Shown piece by piece: positions 1 to 10,891 of a stretch of 64,000 nt of DNA. The stretch lies in contig CM119263.1 in NCBI GenBank assembly GCA_051294375.1, forward strand, positions 27,096,631-27,160,630, given 5' to 3'. The position numbers were made by a program, and so were the translations under genes. The stretch's first letter is position 1. Every line of letters begins with the position of its first letter. Origin of the DNA: Paraspadella gotoi. Taxonomy: Eukaryota; Chaetognatha. The notes under the pieces are model-generated. The model was not told the DNA's origin and did not search any database. It was given only the letters and a program-made list of their open reading frames with translations.

Positions 1-31
1 TTTTGCGCAGTAATACAAATTTTTGTTAAGT

Positions 32-236
32 TTTATTAAAAAATATAAATTTCAGACATGTTTCGGCTTCAATGTTAGCCTTCATGAGCGCAAGAACGAA
101 TTGACTCATGAAACAAATATTTTCACAAACCCTCTCTCTCTCTCTCTTTCTTCAAACTTCAAATTCGATTTTGCGCTGATAAAAGCTTACATTGAAGCCG
201 AAACATGTCCAAAATTTATATTTTTTAATAAAAAAG
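32..236. repeat. Long inverted repeat carrying the hairpin motif in both arms
   Basis: Arms at about 32-103 and 164-236 are near-perfect reverse complements, separated by about 60 bp containing a short (CT)n run. Each arm contains the AGCC-GAAACATGT motif (56-91 on minus, 173-210 on plus), so two copies face each other. Confidence 0.8.
56..91 (-). ncRNA. Hammerhead-like hairpin motif (degenerate)
   Basis: On the minus strand, CTCATGA is followed by an A, a short stem (GGCT with AGCC) and GAAAC. This resembles the CUGANGA / stem II / GAAA core with G5 changed to C. Activity is unlikely; the family resemblance is inferred. Confidence 0.3.
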
Positions 237-238
237 TC
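173..238 (+). ncRNA. Hammerhead-like hairpin motif (degenerate)
   Basis: CTGATAA, then an AAGCTT/AAGCC stem with imperfect pairing, GAAAC, and a GTC triplet about 40 bp downstream (236-238) where a cleavage triplet would sit. G8 is changed to A, which should inactivate a true hammerhead. Confidence 0.3.
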
Positions 239-303
239 ATTTTCTACCACAAACAAATAACGTAACGAAATGAAAGAAAAAACAATATTTTTGTTATATT
301 TTT

Positions 304-396
304 TTAAAGGTTAGCAATTAGGTTAAGAGTGGTTAGGGATTAGGGGTGATTAGGGTTAAGGGTGGTTAGGGATTAAGGGTAGTTAGTGTTAGGGCA
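304..396 (+). repeat. Degenerate TTAGGG-like (telomere-like) tract
   Basis: Repeated GGTTAGG, GATTAGGG, GGTTAAGGG and GTTAGGG words at irregular spacing over about 90 bp. It looks like a decayed interstitial telomeric-type repeat. Confidence 0.5.
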
Positions 397-444
397 GATT
401 TCAAAATGAAATTTGTAATAAAATATTTTTTTACCTTTACTAGG

Positions 445-835
445 GAAAGAATCATAAAATTATTGAAAGATGATGATGATGATCAGTTTTTTTTAATTTT
501 TATTGAAAAAATGTAAGAATTTTTAAAAGATATAATTATATTTCTTGTTTAACCTTTTATGCTTTATCAGAATCCATAAAAAAAATTTAAGATTTCAAAC
601 TTGACGAAAAACAGTTTATATTTCATCAACGATTTTTTTTTTGACAATTTTAAAGTCGTACATGTCGTACAAATAAAAATCGTTGTTAATGAAATAAAAA
701 CTGTTTTTCCTATATACCAAACACCGATAAGAAAGGTTTACAACAAAGATTTCAAACAATTTTTTTTATTTATAATATAAAATTTTAATGAGGCTCGTAC
801 CCTCAGAAGAAAAAGTTTTTGACAAAATTTCTATA
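445..835 (+). mobile_element. AT-rich MITE-like repeat, family B, copy 1 (interrupted at 601-745)
   Basis: Shares with 32389-32915 an ATG/GAT microsatellite core, the TCAGAATCCAT word, TTTCTTGTTTAAC and a terminal ACCCTCAGAAGAAA block. The copy is split by a 145-bp insertion. Confidence 0.6.
601..745. mobile_element. 145-bp foldback insertion flanked by a 12-bp target duplication
   Basis: The direct repeat AAGATTTCAAAC occurs at 589-600 and 746-757, and the flanking repeat family is continuous without the insert. The insert holds about 31-bp inverted arms (606-636 and 676-709) around a loop with GTCGTACATGTCGTAC. The architecture matches 62333-62493 minus the GAAAC hairpin core. Confidence 0.65.
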
Positions 836-2596
836 CTTCGCTCATAATAAGCGGAAAAAAAAAAATCACCGACCGCAAATGTAAAAATTAGCTAAAATGG
901 CCTTTCCCCGATCAAATAGGACTACAATTTCAGTCAAGCCTTCCGATTTCGCAGGATTAAAGCCCCTCCTAACCGGACCCAACCCCCCTAAAAGTTGAGG
1001 TAAAACAACTCGGCGGCAATAAAAGGCGCGCGGTTCTCCATCTCAAGCGGAATTGCTTTATTTCCTCGGAATTGCCGTATCGCGGCCATTGCGTTGCCAT
1101 AGCCACGCTGATTTTAAGTCTTTAAATGGGAAAATCGGGGTCAGGAAGGGGAAGCGGCCGACGCGCGGCCGGCGCAGGACCTCACGAAAAAAACGGCGAT
1201 AAAACGTCGCTTTATTCCCGCGCGGGCGCCGGCCGTCCCGAAGGGACCTCCCGCCCCGTCCGCCGGACGATTTATGCACTATCGAAATCGCTAAAGGTAA
1301 GGCGATCCGCGCGAGGTAAAAAAAAAAAGAACAATTCTTTTTCGGCGGTCGAATGTTTGTGACAAAATGTCTTTTCCGTTTTCCCCAGGCGATTGTCGTT
1401 AAGCGGTTTTATGCGGGACATTCGGGACGGGTGGGGAAGGCGGGAGCCGGGCTGGGGCCCTGCAGGAGGGCCAACGCATGTGCCAACCCGACTTTCTTTC
1501 GGTCCATGGATTCGTTTTAGCGGATCCAACAAAAAAAATCTAAAAAGATTTTTTTTTCTTCTTGGCTTTTGCGACTAAGGGCCGTTTCAACCCTTGACAC
1601 CTCGTGGCGGCAAAGTTCGGCCGGGCAGCCAAATGAGCTAAACAAAAAGCCAATTTCCAAGAAATTTTGCGGTGGCCGGCGGGGCCGCGCGACCCTGCCT
1701 CCAAGAACATTTCGCCCAATATTTTCGCGTTATTACTCAGTTTTATTTTTCGCCGTTTTGTGGCGGTTAGGAAATACTTAACCGTTTCTCAGCAGCTAGC
1801 TCACTTTACGGGTAGACTTATGCCGTTTCATTATATATAAAGAAAAACACGAGATATTATTAGTATTTGTAGTAAGTACACCTTTTATAAAATACAACAA
1901 TAACCCAAAAAAAATTAACAACAAACAGGGATTATAAAAAATATATTCTCCGCTTCTGCCCTCTGAGGAGGCAAGCGATCATCAATTCTTGTAAAAGAAA
2001 AAAGGTGAGATTCTAACATTGCTAAACAAAAGATAAAAATAGCGTGTAATCGATTAGATTAAATGTCATGATTAGCGGGAGAAAAAAATTGTTGTCTTCT
2101 TTTAATTTTGAGTGAAGGAGACAACACGGAATATTTTTGTCCCGGTGAATTGATAATTGCACTTAGTTGGCTGGTTAGGCGATGAGACAAGGCTTATAAA
2201 TATTACATTACAAATTGTAAGTCTAAATTTGTCAAAAAGTCAAATCAGTTACAAAGTGTTTCAGCATTCGCTAAACGATTGAATATAAAACAATCACGAG
2301 GCATTAATTCTTTGGGAATTCAATCCAGTCGCCTTTAAATATTGCTAAATGCTAATTAGATTTTTGGAAGAAGTTGCAAATCACTGTTCTACAAAAAAGT
2401 ACAATCACAAAAATTGTCGACATAAAAAAATAGCTACTTCTAACCACGGCATAAAACTTGTTACCGAAAAAAAATAATTTTTTTTTTAAACTTGTGTTGT
2501 GGGCGCGTGTTTGACGCTAAAAATAGAAAACAAGTGAAAACTTTTCAAGAAAATAATAACTAAGCCTAATTTATCAGGGATTCTCTTAATCGGTTT
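836..2596. other. Intergenic DNA downstream of laminin, GC-rich in 1000-1760
   Basis: Positions about 1000-1760 are strongly CpG/GC-rich (for example GCGGCCGACGCGCGGCCGG) and hold several short overlapping frames on both strands, none recognisable. Positions 1790-2596 are AT-rich and would include the laminin 3' UTR; I see no unambiguous AATAAA close to its stop. Confidence 0.4.
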
Positions 2597-5500
2597 TCAT
2601 GTTCGCCCTCCGTTTCCTTGTTCGATGGAAATGTAATTGTAACACTTTTCCGGCAAAGAGGCCCTAATTTCCTCCACGTTAATGACGTCACGCTCCAAAT
2701 CCGTCACTTGACGCATGTAATCGGCGATCCACTGCTCTTGCTGCCGGGCGCCGATCTCCAGCCGTGAGCTTACCTTTTCCAGGTTGATCTCGCGCAGCCT
2801 GTCCTCGCCCTCCTCGAGATCGGCCTTGAGCCGTTCGATCTCGACGGGGTGGACAGCGGAGAGGTCGGCAAGGTCGCGAAGAATCCTCTCAAGGTCGCGT
2901 AACACCTCCGCCGCTTTGGCGGTCGACCGTTGAGCCCCATCGCGCGACGCTGCGGCAATTCGCTCCGAGTCGACGGCCTTTTCCGAGTCGGAGTCGGCGC
3001 GGTTTTCCAACTCACGCAGACTTCGCTCCGTATCATTGACTACGCCTGACAGCGTCTCCGTCTTGTCGCGAACCCTCTCCGCCTCAAAGACTGTCTCGCG
3101 CAGGATATCGGCATTTTTTTCGGCACCGACCCTGGCAACGTCGGCGATGTCTCCGGCCTCCTTGGCGTCGTCGAAGGATGATTCGGCACGTTTTCCGGCG
3201 TCAATCAGACCCTCGTTGGCGTCACGGGTCTTCGTCTCCGCATCGCGGATGAGCGCCTGGATCTCGCCGATTCGACTCAGCGCCTCTTCCGCCTCCGATC
3301 GAGAGGCGTTGACTTCGTTGTCAAAGTTTTTCAGAATTTCCAAAGTCTTTTTTCCTTCCTCAAGAATGGCCTCCGCCTTAGCCTTGGCCTCTTTAGCCAC
3401 GTTAAGTGCCACATCGGATCGGCCCAGCAGCTCATCCAAAACTTGCTGGAGCCGGACTGTGTCCTCGAACAAGAGCCGGGCTTCGTTGATGGCGTCGTAT
3501 ACCTGAGCGATGACCTCCTTGTGCTGCCGTTGGAGTCTCTCCGCCGCTTTTTCTATTGACTCTGCCTTATTAGTTACGTCCGCCGACTGTTCTTTTACCT
3601 TTTTGGCGCTCAAGGATGGTACCTCGTTCTGGAGAGACGAGGCAACCTCCTCCGCATTTTTTCGGCATTTCTTACTTTCTTTATAAAGGGTTAAGGACTC
3701 GTCGCGAAGAACTTTGATGTTGGAGTCAAACTCGTCAAAGGACCGCTTCAATGCTTTTAACTGCCTGTCCACGTCCTCTCCCTTAGTCAGCGCATCTCTG
3801 GCCATACGCATAGCATCTTCGGAGGTATTAAGGGCCTCTTTCGCTCTCGCCTCAATCGCGGCGGCGTTGTCGACGTGTTCCGCTGCCAAAGATCGAGACT
3901 CGTCGCGAAGTCGTCCCATCTCTTCCGCCTGTTCGCCCATTTTTAATTGAGCGCCTCTTGCTTTTTGGAGCGAATCCTTCCCGTCATCACGTATGGATTC
4001 TTTAAGTTGGGACAATAATTCCTCTATTCGATCAAGCGTCTCCCGCGTGGCCTTTCCTTTGCCGACGATAAAGTCCTTCTGCTCTTGCAATGCAGCGGAG
4101 ACGTTGAGCGCTTGCCGCGATCTCCGTTTCAGATCTTCCAAGCTCTTCAGGAAGGCGGTGAACCTACCAAAGGAACCCTCGTCGTTGGAGACCTTCCCCG
4201 CGTCCGCGAAGAGTTTCCCCACAGAGCCGACGACGTCTCTGAGCACCCTCTCAAAATCCTCGTCCGTGATTCTCGTCGCTGGGGTTCCCTCGGCAAGGAT
4301 ACGCTTGAGCCGCTCCACGGAAGCGCGGTATCGATTGACTCTGTCCTGAATGAGGCCGTAGCACGGAGGACACTCTTCGCAAGCCGAGCGAGACCCTCTT
4401 AGACCGAACATGTTCTCCGCGCACCGATCGCATTTGCGACCGACGACGTTGTCCCGGCACGGACATTGCCCAGTTTCGTCACACTGCGGGGAAGCACTGC
4501 CGATGCGGTCGCAATTGCAGGGCCGACATCCTTCAGGTGAGAAACCGTAGTATCCGGGTACGCACTGGTTGCATGCGCGACCGGCGACGCCCGGTTTGCA
4601 ATGACACTGGCCCGAGACGAGGTCGCAGGTGCTGTTGAGGGATCCGGTCGGGTCGCAGGCGCACATTTCACAACCCCGTCCAGAATCTAAATTCCAGTAA
4701 GCGGACTCGCATCTGTATAAAAATATAAAATGAAAAACTCTCAAAACAAATTTTCTCGTAAAAACAAATTGTCAGAAATTTTCACTACTTTTTTAAACGC
4801 ACTTATCGCATTGTCTCCCAACGACGTGAGGCAAGCAGGGGCACTGCCCGGTAGCTTGCTGGCACTGCAACTCTCCCACTTCATTGTCCAAGCGCGCGGT
4901 GCCGCGGTCGTAACAATTGCAACGTTTACATTTTGTCAGCGGAGAGGCGTTGCTGAGAGCGTTGCCGTAAAAGCCCTTCTCACATCGTTCACAGTTGAAG
5001 CCTCGAGTGTTGTAGATGCACTTGAGACATTGGCCGGTGATTCGGTCGCAGTTGCCAACGGCGTTGCGATCGAAATTGCCGCTGCACGCACAAGGGGAAC
5101 AGGTGCATCGGCCGTTGCCGATTTCGGAAACGTCGCAGGTGCGAAGGTCGCCGAAAAATCCATCTGGAATAGAAATGACGTTAAATTGACGTTAAAAAAC
5201 AAACAAGTTAAATAAATTATATACAATTGAAACATTCTTTGAAATATTTTCCACTTCATTGATAGGGAAGCCAGGTACTCTGGGAGTGAATAAACGAGAC
5301 TGTGAGAGAGTCTTGATGGAAAGCTTGCAGGGACCTGCTATGTCATTATCTTGTAAGAGTGATGGAGGCCTTAAACCACCAAAGCCTGTCCAAAGTCAGG
5401 GGCAAGATAGCTTATTTATTAAATGAATGGATAATTTTTATATTGGTTGTACCAATTTCATAAATTATAAAAACAAATACTAAATGTACTAAATGAAAGA

Positions 5501-8500
5501 AAATATCACCAGCGCAGCTATCGCATCTCGCTCCCGTGTATCCGTCCGCGCAGTTTGTACAAACGACTTCTCCGTCAGGATTCTCCACGCATTCTCCCCC
5601 CTGCGGGCAAGGGCATGCCCGGCAATCATCGGGCTGCCCGCGAAGGGCGTAGCCGTAGAATCCAGGGGCGCACCTTTCGCAATTGTCGCCGACTGTGTTG
5701 TGCTGGCAAATGCAGCGGCCCGTGTCGACGTCGCAAGTGTGCGAATGGCCGTTGCAGTTGCATGGCACGCAGCGGGAGAAGGGGCCACCGTTAGTAGGTT
5801 CGCGACGGAACCCGGGTTGACAAGACTCGCAAAACTGACCGACATATCCTATAGGAGAGTGAAATTTCCACAATAGAAAAAATAGCACGGTGAGGCGACT
5901 TATTAGGTCTGCTCTCTTACTTCCCTCTCTCTCTTCTCTGGCTCGTGCCGGTTCAGTCACCACGGCTACTTTGCCCCAGTTTTGGCAAAGTGACCATGGT
6001 GGCTGAACCGGCACGAGCAAGAGAAGAGAGAGAGGGAAGTAAGAGAGCAGACCTGCTAAGTCGCCTCAACGGCACAGTTACAAGATTCATACCTAACGGA
6101 CAGGTGCACTCTTCCACCCACGGAGCGGCGCTCTGGCCGGAAAGGGGCTCGCCGCGTCTCGCGCTCTCAAGCTGTACGTCGTCAAGCTGACCAACGTCTT
6201 CAGGCGAAAAGGTTCCGCGCACGCGCAATGCGGTAACGTTGGCCAAGAGTCTCTGGAACTGACTGGTTTGAAGTCGCGGGGTCCACTGAAAATTTGGGTG
6301 CTCGTGAAGTCGAAAGGAGTACTGCTGCGAGTTGATGTTAGGGAGTTTATTTCCTGGAGAAGAAAAAAAAAAGAAATATTAAACTCGGTGAATATTGTAA
6401 CATAAGTCTTTGACAGGCTTTTTCAGTGATAAATCAAAAATAATCCTCAAATATTTTCACCCTGAGCGAAAATGGGCGCGCTGATCTTAAATCCGCTCCC
6501 TTCCAAGACGACGTCGTTTCTCGTCGCTCGAGCGCCATCGTTCGAGACTTTGAGGCGAAACTTGAGTAGCTGATTATAGGAGAATTTTTGATCTCCGAGG
6601 AACTTGGACGGCGCCGAGAAATAGACGGAGGGGAATCGCGGCGTCGCTCTTGCCGTCAAAGAGGGCGGGGAATCGGCGGGCAATCGCGTCTGACCGGAAT
6701 CGTCGGTCGAGGTCCATCCGTCGGAAGATCTACGTAGTGAAACCATAATTGGTGGAACAATGTTACGAATTCGTTTTATAAAACAATTCATTTTCTTTAA
6801 AATACGACGCAACAGTATATTAAATTTGAGCATACAACTCTTTGGCAGCAATTTTAAATAAAAAAACATCAAACTGGCAACATTAAACTGGCAACATCAA
6901 AAAATTTTTACCATCTTCTTGAATATCTTTTCAGTTTACTACCTTGAGATAAATCGAACACCCTTCTACCCCTTTATTAACCTATCGAAGTCGGAAACGA
7001 CGTCCCGGGCGGCGTATTCCTTTGAAGCCACGCACTGGGAAGAATGTCCGAAGCAGAAACAGGCCATGCACCCGAATTCGTTTTGGAGATCAAGGTTGAA
7101 GAAGCCGGGTTTACATCTGTCTGGAGCATTTCCCACGTTTGAGATAAAAAGGTTAAAGGAAGAGCACGCGGAAAAAGTCGAGCAAAAATATGGTTTGTAT
7201 TTGCTTTCCTCGACCGCGGGAGTAGTTATTAGTAGCTCGTATTAAAACCAGGCAACCATTCATTTGATTTTGTCCAAGAGCAATTTCCTTAAGTATTAAT
7301 ATCTCAGTTTTGTCCCGCAAATAATAACATAAATGCTACATATATATACATAACTTATAGTTTAGTTTCTAAAAAGTTATTTCAACTTTTCACCCCAGAG
7401 CCGACCTGTCGCAGTTCTGCGCCTCAACGTTGTCCTTGCAGCGGCACACCCCGGTGCTGACTTCGCAGGAGGGATTGTTGTTGAGGGAACCCGCGGCGTC
7501 GCAGGCGCAGGATCGACATCCGTAATTCGAAAAGTCGTAAAAGTTGGGGAGACACCTGGAGGGAAGGAGAAGGATGAGAGGATGAAAGGCGATGACGAAG
7601 AAAGATTTCCCATCGACGTCATCGAAAAAGGAAACGTGACGTCGAATTACGAAAAGTGGATTATTCATCGCCGTTGGTAACTTGATAGTGACGTAGTTTT
7701 ATGTAAATTGATTAAAGAGAAAACAATTTCAGTAAACCAGACAAACATACAATTTTTTTTCTTTTTAAATTTATGATAATCTTTGATAACAAAATTTTTT
7801 AGCCGACATAAAACCGGCCAGATACAACTTCAAGAATAGTTTTATATTTAGCCTATGTTGCTTCAAATTTGTGATGTTTTTTTTTTAGGAAGTCTGGTAG
7901 TCACTTCGTCATAATATATAATATATAATAAATATATTTGCTGTTTGATCAAAGCATAAAAATTACCGATCGCATTTTTCCCCGCCGACGCCTTGCTTAC
8001 AGACACATCGACCAACGTCGTCGCATTGCAGATCTCTGGAACCAACAGGATTGCAGTAACATGGTTGGCATTCGTTGTTCTCCGGATTTCTGTAATGATC
8101 TTCCTTGCAGCGTTCGCAATGTGGTCCTTTAAAAAAAATATTTTAATAGAAAAAATTTGAGTTTGAGAGAATTTTGACTTTTCCTAGATTCATTATTCAC
8201 CGGCAGTATTTCGCTGACAGTCAAGACAATGGCCACCGCTCCCAGTCCGTCGGTAAAGTTCGTCGTCAAAAAAACACCTGAGATTATTTATTTATTAGAT
8301 GCTATTAGATTACAGGGTTTTAACTTCAATTTTTGTTTTCTTTAAAATAATCACCGATTGCTAAGACCATTGCAGTTACAAATTTTGCATTCTTGAGCGT
8401 CATCCAGGCTTGCCTTAGCCCAAGGTCGATCCTGATAAAAGGGAAGACATTCCCCGCAGTCCGGACCTAAAAACGAGATCACATTCCTAACCTTTTTCTT

Positions 8501-10496
8501 TTCCTCAAATATTTATAAGAAAGAAAGTAATTAAAGAGTTGACAAAACACGAAAACATCTTTCTATCTCCCGATTAGATTTTTACGACCCTTTCCCCGGA
8601 TTTACGATCTTTTGTTTCTCAACTCGGCAATAGCATCATCCTTCCCGAGGATGGCCACCTGTCGTGTTGTGTTCGCATCTACAGACGAGACGAGGCTCAA
8701 GGTTCAATCCGGTCGAATTGACGCACTCAGCGGCGTGACCGTTGCACTTGCAACGTCCTCCGACGGCAAAGTCCGAGATGGCGTAGTAGTAAGACTTGAG
8801 GACCTTGGGATCTCCGAAGACTTCGTCGCCGAACGTGTTTAGTCTAAAAGAATTGTTGACTATTTTTTAACCAATAAAATTTTTGACAACGCCCAAAAAT
8901 AAACTCGTAGAATAAACGAGATTAGAAATTCTGACTTCTGAGTTCGTCTTTTTTCCGGGGCTTATGACAATTAGCGTCATTTCCTGGGGGTTTGAGCCGA
9001 GTAAACATAACTTTCTTAAGCCCGCCGCCTCGGGGAAGGAAAGGGGGGAAGGTTGGAGAAGCGGGGTTAAAAAATCTACGACGATAAACTATAAAACAAA
9101 TAAGAGGCCTTTTTATCCGCTAGGGTAAGGAAGATGGGGGCGGCGGGGGGGAGTATTAAGCGGATCACGCATCAGATAAAGCGGTAAAACGACGAGTCAA
9201 GACCTATTGAGGGCGATCCTAATTCCGGTGGCCGAGACCCAGTCTTGAAGAACGGGAGAATTGTCGAAGTTATCTCGGGAGGGCCTGCCTTCGAGAGTGG
9301 AGAAGGGAATGCTTCCTCCCGTCAAGGGGCTGATATCCTGCGGAGAAGAGATCGGATGAAAGATGAGCCTCGATACGTAGAAGACACGGACGCCGCATCG
9401 GACCAAGATTAACGACCGCGAAAAAATCTTTTAAATCGTCTATTAATATGCAAATAAACTTGGAAGGCCGTCGAAATAAAAATATTCAAATGGCGTTGAC
9501 CTCTTAAAAAATTTAGTTTTGTTTTTTAACTTAATAAAATAAAAAAAGCATTATTTTCAATTTAATGATTAATAAAATTAAAAAAACAGTATCGCGAGCG
9601 ACAGGAGATGTGATAGAGGCGTATTTAATTAAAATTATTAGCAACGATTGCGACATTTTAATCTTATCTGTTATCGTACCGAGAATTCGTTGGTGCAGAG
9701 CGCCTTTTGTTCGTCCCCTACACGAATGATCTCTCGGTTCCTCAGCCCATACGTTGTCTCGCAAGACGCAGAGTAAAACTGTAGCGGCGTCCAGGGGCAA
9801 CTCTCGCACTTTTGCTTGTAGACGGCGAAGGATTCGGGGACGGAGGTGTGGAAGCGGAGGCGCACGTAGGTGATGTCGAAGGCCTTTCGCAGGTTGAGGG
9901 TCAAGTTAACCCCGTTGGGATACTGGACGCCCTGCAGCATAGTCTCCGACTGCCACCAGGTGTCGTTGGCGTCCTCGCGCGCGAAGTCTGTGAGGAATCT
10001 GGCCGGGTGCGACTTGCGGTGGTCGCGAGCGTCGCAGATGTCGCACTCTTTCCGGGCACCCGTCACGCCTGGAAGAACAAAAGGCGAACGGTGGCAGATA
10101 TTCTTAGATATTACAAATGTTTTATTTTTTAAGAAATATTTTAGTACCCGTCTGACTGCAAAATTGAATTGGAGGAATTCCGCAGGTGTTGGTGGCTTCA
10201 ACCTCCCGGTTGAAGGCGGCGTTGACGAATGATGGAATGCATCTTTGCGCTCGGCCTAGATATTATACAATCTACCCATTAGGCCTTTATTATTTTTCAA
10301 TTCCTTTGCTTATCATTCATAAAACTAAGTATTAACTGGAAATACCTCGGACGTCGTAACATAGACTGGGGCCGCGCGTCTGAGGAACGTTGAAGACGTC
10401 GATGCCAGAGTCCGGGGCCCGCGGCCGACCGTACTCGAACAGTTGGCCGAACGTCGAACTCACGGAGCAGATGAAAACAACGATTGCAAAATACAT
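2597..10496 (-). CDS. LAMC1: Laminin subunit gamma (gamma-1 type), 15 exons
   Basis: Basement-membrane laminin gamma chain; it trimerises with alpha and beta chains outside the cell. Exons (all GT-AG): 10346-10496, 10148-10255, 9680-10068, 9204-9337, 8659-8843, 8355-8466, 8201-8277, 7967-8126, 7406-7555, 6982-7116, 6461-6729, 6093-6353, 5510-5848, 4803-5163, 2597-4712. They join in phase to 1648 codons plus TGA, close to the usual gamma-1 size. The start is followed by a hydrophobic signal peptide (about residues 1-17). Then come the LN domain (to about 290), four Cys-rich EGF-like LE modules, a laminin IV domain (about 534-711), more LE modules, and a heptad-like coiled coil from about 1066 to 1625. 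NFDRNAV at 853-859 sits at the nidogen-binding loop (NIDPNAV in vertebrate gamma-1). The C-terminal LPEKC Cys is the position used for beta-gamma disulfide bonding in the family. Introns 12 and 13 carry a foldback and a SINE-like repeat. Exon boundaries are my own reading; the family call is secure. Confidence 0.94.
5322..5460 (+). mobile_element. R1 SINE-like repeat, longest copy (laminin intron 13)
   Basis: About 139 bp, starting AGCTTGCAGGGACC and ending at the palindromic ATTGGTTGTACCAAT then TTC. Four further copies in this window share the same 3' end. Flanking sequence on its 5' side (from about 5260) may also belong to the element. Confidence 0.7.
5890..6069. mobile_element. Foldback element in laminin intron 12
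   Basis: Two 86-bp arms (5890-5975 and 5984-6069), about 90 percent identical as reverse complements, around an 8-bp loop. It fills most of the 239-bp intron between laminin exons 12 and 13, and would form a very stable hairpin in the pre-mRNA. Confidence 0.85.
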
Positions 10497-10744
10497 GATT
10501 AAGAGGATAATCTCGCCAGTTTTTCGTAGAGTGTTTTTTAATCCTGAAAAACGTTTATTACTCGTCGTCTTTTTTAAATTACGATATTGCTGTCCTTAAG
10601 AGATCCATTGTTGACATTGGCGGGGTAGGACGCCTCTGATGTAAACGGGATTCAGAAACGTAAAAGCGAACGTAAAAAATAATAATTTTAAAAATGAAAA
10701 AGGGAATTTTTAGGGAATACATAATATCAGTATTTATATCTATA

Positions 10745-10750
10745 TTTATA
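10745..10750 (-). promoter_or_regulatory. Candidate TATA box for the laminin gene
   Basis: TATAAA on the minus strand, about 250 bp upstream of the laminin start codon, in the 395-bp gap below the MORC stop codon. A second similar AT element lies about 20 bp away. Placement is reasonable, but AT-rich DNA gives such matches by chance. Confidence 0.3.
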
Positions 10751-10778
10751 GCAGTATCGTATGTTCGACACAGTTGAT

Positions 10779-10784
10779 TTTATT
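10779..10784 (-). terminator. Candidate poly(A) signal of the MORC gene
   Basis: AATAAA on the minus strand 108 bp past the MORC stop codon. It lies within 40 bp of the candidate laminin TATA box, so the two genes appear to be packed tail to head. Confidence 0.5.
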
Positions 10785-10891
10785 TTAGTGCAAGTGAAAA
10801 AAAAACTTACGTGCAATAACAAAGTAAGAAAATATTGCGATTAAACCTAAAAACATTTAGGTTAAATATTCATTTAAGTCGACGCGACGTA

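Noticed and set aside
1126-1362. Arg/Gly-rich plus-strand frame in the GC-rich stretch
   Set aside because: Overlapping frames exist on both strands with no recognisable domain or splice context.
2597-3036. Possible extra intron in the laminin last exon at a GTAAGCTC donor-like site near 2772
   Set aside because: The coding frame is open across it and matches the laminin coiled coil and C-terminal end without removal.
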